Positions 13,220 through 22,799 of a stretch of 64,000 nt of DNA are shown here, in pieces (the stretch's first letter is position 1; every line of letters begins with the position of its first letter). This stretch comes from Phoronis australis (taxonomy: Eukaryota > Phoronida > Phoronidae): contig NMRA01000086.1 in the NCBI GenBank assembly GCA_002633005.1, positions 475,559 through 539,558 on the forward strand, written 5' to 3'. Under the pieces are notes generated by a model that was given only the letters and a program-made list of their open reading frames with translations, was not told where the DNA came from and ran no database searches. The position numbers and the translations under genes are program-made.

Positions 13220-13453
13220 TCACACGGTTGGATGTAAGCGGTTTGGGTGCTCAGTGGGAACAGCATATGTATTCCATTGACTAGGTCGGCATGACAGGGC
13301 ACACCTTGCATTTGCACCAAGACGTCCCACCATGTCTGTCCTCAGTCTCTCCCTCATCCCTCTCAACAGCTGTCTGTATTCTGCCTCACAATACTGGGGC
13401 TCAAACATATATATCCATCCACTGCTATTACAAACTAAGACTTCTAAATCCAA
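13220..13453 (-). pseudogene. Broken P2X7-receptor-C-terminal-like zinc-binding domain
   Basis: The minus strand reads YMFEPQYCEAEYRQLL, the characteristic 'Y.FEP.Y..EE' opening of P2X7 C-terminal-like domains. After a one-base frame change it reads WCKCKVCPVMPT, a stop, then SMEYICCSH (13319 down to about 13255). The order C-x-C-x2-C, MPT, E, CC is the cysteine signature of the P2X7 intracellular zinc-binding domain, which is common in invertebrate proteins and transposon-linked frames. At least one frameshift and two stops show it is not functional here. It sits 300 bases inside a TTAA transposon end (13753), suggesting that it was carried by that element. Confidence 0.5.
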
Positions 13454-13753
13454 CGTAACTGGGTTCTCTAACGACCAAGTTTGTCGTAAAATACTCGTCC
13501 ATGGGAAGTGGTGACGACAATTTTAGGAGACCAGCACAACATAACAGTAGAACAGATCCTCACTGTAGGCCTAACTCGAATGACTAGAAACGAAATGGCG
13601 GGAAATTCCTAACCCCCTAAACATCACTTTCGGTGTAGTGCACGATCAATTAATAAAATTACGGGGAGCCGTAGATAACTGAAGCACATGTCAGGGTTAA
13701 TCAGCGAATTGTATTTTTACTAAACATGACACGAAAAAAGGTTGCCTTCCCCT
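13220..13753 (-). mobile_element. Fragment of TTAA-flanked (Kolobok-like) DNA transposon
   Basis: The end reads GGTTGCCTTCCCCT followed by TTAA (13754-13757). The subterminal 170 bases (from about 13589) are similar to 34921-35086, with shared blocks such as AATGGCGGGAAATTC and TATTTTTACT. The opposite end was not found, so this is a truncated or eroded copy. The TTAA target and the link with THAP-bearing relatives point to the Kolobok superfamily. Confidence 0.5.
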
Positions 13754-13774
13754 TTAAAGGTAGTTCAGGGTCTT

Positions 13775-13925
13775 GGGCATGGGAGGCGCGGCACTGAAAA
13801 AAGAGGGGGCTATACCCTCCAGCCCCCCTGTGGTGCACCACCCATAGACCATGGGCGTCGGATCACTGGAAAAGGTGGGGGCTATAGCCCCCCAGCTCCT
13901 TATGGTGCGCCGCCCATGTTGGGAA
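13775..13925 (+). repeat. Two-copy G/C hairpin repeat
   Basis: Two units of about 72 bases in tandem, each with a self-complementary block (GGGGGCTATACCCTCCAGCC and GGGGGCTATAGCCCCCC) followed by a GGTGCRCCRCCCAT word. They occupy the N-terminal half of a 177-codon frame that is probably fortuitous. Confidence 0.5.
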
Positions 13926-14634
13926 GAACGGACGGGATCTTGTTTCGATGTAAAATTCGATACGTTGTCTTGTCACAGCGCAGTCCCCATCTTTGTCTCG
14001 ATCACCAGTTACCCTTTTCCCCCCAACACCTTCCCTCATTCTCCACGTACAATTTAGCTGTGGAAAGTGGCCTAATTCCTGTACAAATTTTTAACAGTTT
14101 TGACCAGTTTACAGCCACCTGCGATGGTGTAACTAGAAAACTAAACTTAAATTTGTTGCAAAAATTTTATCCACTTAACAAAACAACCAAAAAGCATCAA
14201 GTTCTGCGTTTCTTTTCGAGCCACAAATGTCCCGCTATAATTAACGTACAGCTGTACAAGTTTTCGCAAAGATAACGACGTCAGTTGCCTTGAAACTATT
14301 CAAATGGCACGAACACCGTACTAACTACGACTATCCAGAAATCTACCAAATAAAGCCCTGAACTACAGCATGTGGATACTTACACACATCTCGTCTACAA
14401 ACCCGACCGTCAGCTAAACTAAGTCGAAAGTAACTTTTTCAATTCAAAGAAAAGACAAAAATGAAGGGCCTAAGTCAGTTGTCAATGTTACGAACACACT
14501 AACTCTTAATTTTAGAAAATTTTCTAATAAATAATTGTACAAAATTTAGTGTAGATTGCTCGTTCCTTTTACTGCATATTGGACTTATTGCTAACCTCTT
14601 CACTTTCTGGTTTCAAATCAACATTTACACTATG

Positions 14635-15963
14635 TTAGTCACGACGTACACCATTGAACAGCATGGCTCTTGGCTTGAAAATGTTCATCAAATCTCGTCG
14701 TAAAGTTTTGTTCATAACGACGAAAATGGTGAAATTCACAGAAGGACACGACATGCGAAGTAAATGATTCAGGACATTTAAGTCGGTAATATTCGCCACC
14801 ACAGTTCTGAACATAACTGGTAAAAAGCTGGGAACGATGTAGTACAATAAATAGCCACAAAACAAAATTGCTACCATTTTCGTCACACGCCAGTCTTTTC
14901 TTGAAACAAATAGTCTTGCAGGTCGAACAAACACCTTTTGAGGTTTACCAATTTTGACAGATCTAAAGTCTTTCTCAGCCAGTTGTACGCTGTTACTAGC
15001 GGTGGATGCGGACTTTCTCGTATGACCGATAGGCTCGCTTGAGGACGGCGCCATCTCACTGGAAGTCGTTGGCAATGACTCATCTTTCATGGCATGTTGT
15101 ACTAAGCGTTCTTCCCTTTGAGACGAATTCTCATTCATTTCATATGACTCAAAACAGTAGCGATTTACCCCCGTTTCGCCGAGTGGAACGTTTCCAAGCT
15201 GTTCGTGTGTGGTTTTGGTGGTTTTCGCGGAAGTAGTAGTAGCAAATAGTTTAGTAAGTAATGGCGCTTTGGTCGTTCTGCACGTCTGATCTTGAAGCTT
15301 ATAAGTTGAAACCGGAAGCGTCGTGTTGATACGATTTCGGCTCTTCCTCACAACCCAGCAAATTCTCAGGTAGCAAATGGGAATAATGAAAGTAACAGGT
15401 ATTCCTATTCCAACCGCAATAGTGTAATAAAAAGGTTTGCTTTTCGCGACGCACCTTAGTCTGTTCACATTGTACGTCATTCCGTCCAGAACAGCTAATA
15501 TAATCGAACAAACAGGAATAACAAATACTGCTGCAAGGGAAATAATTAAAGTAACTTTTGGGTTGATTTTCACGTTGCGATGTGCAATATGTATACACCT
15601 CGTTATTGCTATGATAACCAAAAGTAAAGCTGTCCAAAAATTACGTAATATAAGGGCATAGCCTTCGTAGATACACGCGGATGAGTGTTTGAACCATTCT
15701 TCGTCAAGCAACGAAACGATGCGAAACGGTGTGACAGCAATCGAATCCACTACATGAACCATGACCAGAACAAACACCAAGCATTCGGAAATAAATTTAG
15801 CTGTCCTCTTGCGTAGAAACACGATAACAATGCCTAAATTTCCGACGAATCCAACTGCGACTAGAATGCATAAAACAACAACTGAAAAATACCTCGCAAA
15901 AGGTGAAAGGTGTGAAGATTTATCAAGAGTTGAGTTTTGTGAAATGTTGTCGCTGTCTTCCAT
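14635..15963 (-). CDS. Divergent class A (rhodopsin-like) GPCR, single exon
   Basis: A 442-codon uninterrupted frame with seven hydrophobic helices. TM1 is at about 27-50 with the conserved GN (41-42), TM2 61-82, TM3 101-122, TM4 136-158, TM5 179-203, TM6 358-381 and TM7 395-418. Cys97 and Cys171 sit where the TM3-extracellular loop 2 disulphide forms. N6 and N10 are N-glycosylation sequons in a short extracellular N-terminus. The third intracellular loop is long (about 205-357), Ser/Thr-rich and basic at its end. Signature motifs are altered: the TM3 end reads TRC (121-123) where DRY is usual, TM7 has PSVNFTIF instead of NPxxY, and TM6 lacks the CWxP toggle. Probably a plasma-membrane receptor of unknown ligand coupling through G proteins. 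The first ATG gives a normal topology. Lineage-specific intronless receptors are common in marine deuterostomes. A recent pseudogene is unlikely because the frame is intact. Confidence 0.9.
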   Translation of the reverse strand: MEDSDNISQNSTLDKSSHLSPFARYFSVVVLCILVAVGFVGNLGIVIVFLRKRTAKFISECLVFVLVMVHVVDSIAVTPFRIVSLLDEEWFKHSSACIYEGYALILRNFWTALLLVIIAITRCIHIAHRNVKINPKVTLIISLAAVFVIPVCSIILAVLDGMTYNVNRLRCVAKSKPFYYTIAVGIGIPVTFIIPICYLRICWVVRKSRNRINTTLPVSTYKLQDQTCRTTKAPLLTKLFATTTSAKTTKTTHEQLGNVPLGETGVNRYCFESYEMNENSSQREERLVQHAMKDESLPTTSSEMAPSSSEPIGHTRKSASTASNSVQLAEKDFRSVKIGKPQKVFVRPARLFVSRKDWRVTKMVAILFCGYLLYYIVPSFLPVMFRTVVANITDLNVLNHLLRMSCPSVNFTIFVVMNKTLRRDLMNIFKPRAMLFNGVRRD

Positions 15964-18379
15964 CGCTCAACAAGTGCAAGTTGTAACTTGTGAGAAAATC
16001 GTTTTTATACTACTCTTCTGCGGATCGATTTGTAGGAAGGAACACTACAGGGTCGTCTAAAATGTCTAAACTCTAGTCGCAAATAGCGATTAGAATGCAC
16101 TTAACGAGTTTTCCATGAAAAAAATCAAGTACCGTAGTAATTTGCCTTTGAAGGTAAATCAGATTTTCAGGGTGTAACTAATATGAACGCAGAAGATATT
16201 GTGCAAGTAATGCTTGAACAAAGTGGTCATTATCGGCAGATTGACGGTCACCATCGATATACTGGTGACATTTTGCTGTACAGGTTCAGCCGGACGTTTG
16301 ATCTTATCTCGCATGACCATCGGAGGGTATATGTTTTTATTTGTTTTGGTTAGTGCGCCACAGTCTCATCGGGCCTACCAAACCACCGCCATTGTCAACT
16401 TTTTGCAGACGTGGCTCCTGCACATGAGCAACCCGTCGTCATCAAGTCCTACAGCCATTAATAGGGTCGACTCGTGGTTGGGTGTGGACGGACGATCGGA
16501 ATGGATCCAGTTATAAATTAGCAGCATCCCGGATCACGCGATTCAATGGGTCGGCCGTATACTTTTGGTCGCAGATTGGATCCGGATAGGCCAAAGCCAA
16601 GTAGGGTCCAACACGATTTTCGATCACTGAGATAGGTGAAACCTCCGATCCGGTTCTCGACGTCCGGGGACTGCTACCGTGGTTGATAATCAGTGCGCGT
16701 AGCTGTTTGAATGGAATTACTTACAGTTCAGGTTGACGTTAATGAGTTAGGAATCATGTATGAATTATTTCATAGCTATACCGATGTGTGTAGCACGTTA
16801 ATGAGCTCGGGAGCATATCCGGGAAACACTCTCAGTTCTCTTGTCATCTCTTGTGTAATCTTAATTTTTTCTCGACATTCTCTCATCTAACGATAGCCTA
16901 AGGAACCCGTTTTATCAAAGGCTGTAAGTCCTGGCGTCGTTGGCGCGATATTGCGAACGCAGCTCGGCATTGCGAAAAAAAATGTTGCAATTTTATTAGT
17001 ATTCAAATTCAACTTCCGCTCTCTCGAGCCACGTCGATGCGTGCATCAAAATCAAAGTTAACTTACTACCGTCTTCGCCAAGTCGATTGGATTTAGACCT
17101 TTTTATAAAATGGCTTCATAAGAAGTAAAAGTTTATCGGCATTCGTTTCTGGTGTTATTTTATTGGTATACTACCAGAAACTAAAAAATATAAGATTCTT
17201 CATTTTGCTCGTGATGAAAAACTAACTTGTTTCGAAAGAGAGCTTTCGTTACATTGATTTGCGTTGAGATTCGTTTTACGATTTTTGGGCTAAAATATAG
17301 CGGTAAAAGATTCTTTAAATTTTGTTCAATTTGTACTGATTCTAGCAGATCCGCTGATTCGATCAGAAACATTTAATTCTCTTGATAAATTAACAACTTA
17401 GCGTATGGTACTTTTAATATCAATCATAAATCAATCAAGACAAAATTAAATAGTAGAATTCCCATGCGTATATGTTATATGTGTCTATGGTGAGTGAAAA
17501 TTAACGACTTAGTGAGTGACGTATGCGTTGTGTAAAGACTGCTTTTATGTCGCGATAAAGGAAATGATTCGATATAAAAACCATATAAAAATGAAAAATC
17601 ATTACATACTCAAAAACTCATACAGGGCTAATATTTTGTGCATGTGTTGGGATGCTGGCCCAAAGTACACTGTTGCAATATTTGCACTCAATGACTTTTG
17701 GTCACCGAATTATGACCTATTTAGCTTTAATGCCATATTTTGCATTCTTTCATGTCAGTAAATTTGCATTCTTGAACGGTAAGAAATCAGATTTAAAAAC
17801 CTGGTGACAAAGTTTGGCATTGGTGGTCATGAAGACTCGTATAAGGTTAGTGAGAACATAATTTTTGCAACTCACAGATACAATAATTAAATTTCCAGCT
17901 GGGGAGAAAACACCGAGACCACTTTTCCTCGCTGGTCCCCTACGTGCCTAGCCAGCACGCAGGTATCACGCAGTGTCACGCGCTTTACAATTGATTGGTG
18001 TAACCTCAGCAGTCATCATTGATTAACTTTACAACACCGTGAAAAAATGGCGGACTGTGAACGATTTTTTGCTTTGTCATGCAAGTGGCGTCGCAGCAAC
18101 TATTTCGTTTCTGCAGTGATGTTTAATAGCCGCTTGCTTGAATCACATACATGTACAATAAGCACATAACTGGCCGATTTAACCGGTGTACTGTTATTCA
18201 CACTGTATGAATACACTTTTCCTGAACATGAATTTTAAGCACCGATTTGTCTGTACCGGCAAATGACCACATTTACCGACTTCAGTCCATCACTCATGCC
18301 AGTTTGCGTAAAGCGCTGCCTGTTGAGAATTCGACCAGTCAATCAGAAACGCCGGTGTACAAAAATTTCCCAAGGAAAA
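15964..18379. other. Intergenic, no recognised gene
   Basis: Frames are at most 100 codons and unrecognised. An ATG in good context at 18047 opens a 39-codon frame that matches nothing known. The upstream region of the GPCR (above 15963) shows no clear core promoter element. Confidence 0.4.
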
Positions 18380-18511
18380 TTAAAGGAGCATGCCACCCAA
18401 AAAACAACCTAATTTGTATCAATTTAGATCGAGTAGTTCTACTCCATAACGACACGTACGGTTGCGTTACCTGTGGCGGCAGACGGAGGTGTTGAAATTA
18501 TCCAATGACGT

Positions 18512-18729
18512 CATCGGTTTCACACGCAGTCTGTTCAGCAGTTCACAACACGGGTTACTGTAGGCAATTACCATCGCCTCTGTTGGCCCGAACCAGAGGC
18601 GATGTAGAGGCTATAGGCGCTCTGTACGCCGGAAGCTTTTCGGCGAATTATGCCTCGCACCGACTAAACCATCAAAGTCNCATCGGTTTCACACGCAGTC
18701 TGTTCAGCAGTTCACAACACGGGTTACTG
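18512..18729 (+). repeat. 49-base duplication around an N
   Basis: Positions 18512-18560 are repeated exactly at 18681-18729, immediately after the N at 18680. An exact short repeat abutting an unknown base suggests an assembly join with overlapping ends. Confidence 0.7.
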
Positions 18730-19782
18730 GTGTCAGCTTATCGCTTGAAGTCATCGTTTAACACCAATAAATCATAAAAATTCGATGTAAAACCCTTAAA
18801 AATACACCGAGTTCTTATAAAAACGTGTTGTTTTATTTCGCTCATACGGATTTATTGGTATTTGGACACCCCGTAGCCTACAAAGTTCGGCAGGCCAATA
18901 AGGTCCGTAGCAGGAGTTTGGGTCTGTTCGGAGATAAATTCGAAGAATTCTTCTGTGAATTACAGACAGGAGAACCTAGAACTGTGTTGTTTAGTCTTAT
19001 GATTTTTGAGTTCTAAACACACAGAACGCTTGTTGTCGGCCAACCAGGGCTCGGAATCCGATCAGGCCCGTCGCGGCCGGACTGACTCGTTATCCCGGCC
19101 AGTGGCTCGGAACCCCGGCCATCAGGCCCGTCGCGGCCGCCGGGACTGGCACGAACATAAACCAGCTTGAGTTGGAAACTAAACCTCCAGTCAGGAAAAG
19201 ACTATTATAGTGAGCCAAAGAAATAATGGGAATTAGCCACGAAACTGAAAATCTACTTACTTGTCGGGGGCCGCGAAGTCGGGTTCCCCTTCCAAAGACC
19301 GCCAGGGCAAGGGTAACAATGATTAGAATAATGTATTTGTATTTCTGAATAAAGATTCCCCTAATATGTGACCATAGATATAAAATCGAGTTATTGTTTC
19401 ACAACAGCATTCTGTTAGCAAACACTGAATTAGCATGCGCTCACACGGCCTCAGTCGGTGCCCGGTCAATTACCTTTATTGCCGGCACCAAAAGCCGGTA
19501 ACACAGTGGTTTATTCATTACTGGCTTCTCAACATTTGCACTCACAAATACTGCAAAGGCATTACAAATTGTATCTAATGAGACAGAATTTGTTTCAGTT
19601 TTATATAAGCATTGTTTAGGATAAGAATAATTCATTTTGAAACGGAACGCAGAATAATAAACGTCTACATGGCAACTCGCCCGGCGCCATCCCGACTTAG
19701 TCAAGAGCTCATCCGACGAAGACTTCACGGATCGGTTCGGTAGGTTTCACAGGCTATCAATTCGAACCGGATTTTACATTGA

Positions 19783-20133
19783 TCAAGAAATACTAGAGAG
19801 GCGCCGTGAACCATATGCACAGGCAACGGAACGTATGGATACTTTTTTGGTAAGCCGGAATTCGTCAAAGAAATCGCAATCCACGAAATGCCGGCCACAG
19901 ACACGGAGATGTTTCACGGCATCATACTTACTATTAACAGCGTACCTTTCATTCTTCACTACCACGATCCACTTCCTAAGCATTTCGGTCTCTCGAGGAA
20001 GTCGAAAAAACGATATACCCGCTTTCTTCGCAGCTTCATAGTTCGGACAAGCGGGAAGATGCACCGCGATATAGCGGCATTCACTCTGCAGACGAACCAC
20101 TGACGTCGCTGCGTCGTTTCTCACCTTCCTCAC
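19783..20133 (-). pseudogene. THAP-type zinc finger frame carried by the transposon
   Basis: A 116-codon frame with the THAP core: FFRLPRE followed by LRKWIVVV (basic stretch and conserved Trp after the F-x-F/L-P box), then VCGRHFVDCDFF, matching the C-x2-H-F ending of the C2CH finger. The N-terminal cysteine pair is unusual: the candidate Cys residues (about 19 and 29) are nine residues apart rather than the usual two to four, so the zinc site may be damaged. THAP domains bind DNA and, in transposons, the element's own ends. The frame begins roughly 100 bases inside the right end of the TTAA-flanked element. No transposase domain follows: the frame stops soon after the finger. It may be a first exon or a truncated remnant, so pseudogene is the safer label. 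Confidence 0.55.
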
Positions 20134-20236
20134 GGGTTAACGCGACACCTCTCGGCAAGGTGAGATTGACCGTATAAGAGGCGATGTGGATATAGACCGA
20201 TTAAGACTAATAAAATCGGGTGGCATTCTCCTTTAA

Positions 20237-22494
20237 CACCACTAAATATGCTTTAATCGTTTGAGAAAAAGTAAAATGCACTCATTTCAAGGTTTCTCTT
20301 ATTTAACTACACAAAAAGTTCAAAGATATTGTAAGCACAACACAAAATTGCAATAGCTGATCCTAAAGAGCACTAATCACTTCGTAGTCTCGTATTGTCT
20401 TTCTAAAGCTCGCTACCTTTAAATACCTGATTTCTTGCAGACGTCTTGTTTTTAACCTATTCTTGTAGTTAGATAATTTATGGATTAGATTACATTCTAC
20501 GGTACTCTGTTCTCAGTATTATTTAACTATTTGATTTTCCTGTTCATTTTTGCTTCGTTTCTATAGTTTTATTAGCATTGTTTTATGTAACTTGTCTCAA
20601 AGATGGTTTTCATAAAAGCAATAAGGCTTTACAATGCATTTTTGCAGTATTTGATTGTCCGTTTTATTCTCCGTTTCTTTCTTTTTTTGTTTTAGAATTA
20701 TTGTTCTCGTGTAACCTGTCTCAAAGGTGGATTTCATACAACAACCTCCCTAAAGGCCCTTTCATTCGGCAGTTTTAATTGTAAAATTTCTCTACTTTTG
20801 AACCCTCGATGTCAACAGCGGTTACTGTTCTCACAAGCTTCGGAGTTATCGCAAGGTGGCTGAGTATTTGCTGATCTGACCAAAGGCAGTATGTCGAGAA
20901 CTCGTTCGGTGTTTTTTGGTGGTGTAAAAAATCAAGCAAACACAAGAGTAAATTAAAACAGAATGTTATGCCAAAATTATACATATTGGAACGAAATATC
21001 AACAAGTGTTAAGCAGACACCGTCCGCTGTTGGCAAACGCAGTGATACCTGCCGATAACTTCGGTGGCAACGAAGTTACGTATTCCCTGTCTAGCAAGGC
21101 GTCGGCGCTTCACTGTTAAATCAATGTCTTTAGTCCAACTTATGCTGTTATTTTGATGCAGTGTGCTTTTGAAGCGAGAGAACGGGTATCACCCATGTAC
21201 TAAAGAGTTGGTATATTGTGTGTAGATGACTATGTTTTGTTGCAGCGGACACATTGTTCACTTGGTTGNTAAAACAGAATGTTATGCCAAAATTATACAT
21301 ATTGGAACGAAATATCAACAAGTTTTAAGCAGACACCGTCCGCTGTTGGCAAACGCAGTGATCCCTGCCGATAACTTCGGTGGCAACGAAGTTACGTATT
21401 CCCTGTCTAGCAAGGCGTCGGCGCTTCACTGTTAAATCAATGTCTTTAGTCCAACTTATACTGTTATTTTGATGCAGTGTGCTTTTGAAGCGAGAGAACG
21501 GGTACCACCCATGTACTAAAGAGTTGGTATATTGTGTGTAGATGACTATGTTTTGTTGCAGCGGACACATTGTTCACTTGGTTGACTATTGAATAAGATG
21601 GTCCCAGATAAACACGTTTCAATATTTATGTAGGATTGTCTGCAAGAAGTGATAGTGCAATTTTGACAGAATTACAACTTTTGAGGACGAGTTCAATAAA
21701 TCTCGTCATGGAGGTCTATGCTGACAATTTTTGTTATGGATATAATTGTGAAAATGCTATAATTGTATTTACTTGCTCAACTTGGTTGATGATTGTCCTC
21801 GTATGCCATGATTCCGTCACGGCCGAAGAGTTTTCATAATGTATTGATATTTTTCAATGACATTTTGACGAACTGGATAACGTTCACGTACAAAATGAAA
21901 AAGGCAAATTCTATTTGATTTCAGGATATCCGAGTAATTTACTGAAAAAAAAATCATTGAAACAAGGCAACCACGCTGCTGGGTAAGACCAAAGTAGACC
22001 AGCAATTTCCATCGACTGAACGTTTTTCCTTGGGCCGCGCTCTTTAGACCAAATAATGTTAGCTTGTACTTGTGATGAAATTTTTCTTTAGTACTTTACT
22101 AGCAATTGAGAAAATTGAGTTGTTTTTTTTTTGTTACACTGTGCAGCCAACGGGGCCGGGGCCAGACGTTAAAAGGTGCGGGAAAAGGGAATGTGTGTCC
22201 GTGAAGTAAGAGTAAGAAAATCGTGCGTGAGAGAGGAATTTTATGCACGGGCAGATTCGAGCCGTGCGGGGGCTGGAAAGGCTTGGAACCATAAAAATAC
22301 TTCTGCCCGGAGTGCACAAACCCGGTATAAATAAACACGGGCTATTTGACACTCCCTGCCAGAAGAGAGCGCTTCTCCCGGGCCTCTCCTTTCCTACTTC
22401 GCAGCGCCCTCAAATGGTGAACAATGACATTATGTTCCATAATAGTCCGCAAGCGCTGGAGTGCCAGTGAGTGCCAAAGTTGGCAAGTCTCAAG
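20237..22494. other. Intergenic stretch upstream of MRM3
   Basis: Contains the 315-base duplicated block around the N at 21269 and otherwise no recognised gene. The last 350 bases before the MRM3 start (from 22140) are more GC-rich and probably hold its promoter and 5' UTR, but no core element is distinct. Confidence 0.4.
20954..21584 (+). repeat. 315-base tandem duplication split by an N
   Basis: 20954-21268 and 21270-21584 are the same length and differ at only about four positions (for example GTGTTAAGC/GTTTTAAGC, GATACCT/GATCCCT, TTATGCTG/TTATACTG). The single base between them is N. This looks like two alleles joined in tandem by the assembler. Confidence 0.85.
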
Positions 22495-22799
22495 ATGACA
22501 TTTGCGAAACTGAGAGCAAAACTTTCGCACTTACTCTTTTCGAAAAGAGTGCTCTGTTTCGAAGGCATAGTGCAAGGTGTTTGGATGCAAGGTTTCCTGG
22601 TTGCTAGTCGAGAAACTCATTCGGGTCTGGAAGGTGAAGCTTTGAGGAAACTGATAGGACGTCCGCGTGTTCTTGACTGCCAGCGTCGCCATTTTTCTCT
22701 TGACGTGATCGGGACCTCGGGCATAGGTGCCGAAGACAACACGTGCATTAAAACCCACGTAAAATTCCAGTACCTGGTAGAAGGTGATAGACGTTTTGG
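22495..22799 (+). CDS. MRM3: MRM3 exon 1
   Basis: Encodes residues 1-101 and two bases of codon 102, from ATG in AAGATGACA to the donor TTTTGG|gtaact. It carries the putative mitochondrial presequence and ends in EGDRRFG, matching the PGDRR region of the human protein just before the KSR block. Confidence 0.8.

Larger units (their letters stand above)
18384..20232 (-). mobile_element. TTAA-flanked DNA transposon with THAP domain (Kolobok-like)
   Basis: Left end: TTAA (18380-18383) then AGGAGCATGCCACCC. Right end: GGGTGGCATTCTCCT then TTAA (20233-20236). The ends are inverted repeats with one mismatch in 15, and TTAA is duplicated on both sides. A THAP-domain frame sits about 100 bases inside the right end, reading inward. 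TTAA target duplication with a THAP-encoding element is the known combination of the Kolobok superfamily. No catalytic transposase core is readable, so the copy is non-autonomous or decayed. An N at 18680 with a 49-base duplication lies inside it. Confidence 0.65.

Noticed and set aside
12754-13237. Two overlapping plus frames with VCDKHF (THAP-like C-x2-H-F)
   Set aside because: No F-P box or Trp upstream, the opposite strand carries the better-supported P2X7-like relic, and the frames shift midway.
18047-18166. ATG in good context (GAAAAAATGGCGG) opening a 39-codon frame
   Set aside because: Too short, no homology, no convincing donor.
22531-22758. Minus frame starting at ATGGCGACGCTGG opposite MRM3 exon 1
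   Set aside because: Antisense shadow: the plus strand continues in phase into exon 2 and matches MRM3; the minus frame matches nothing.
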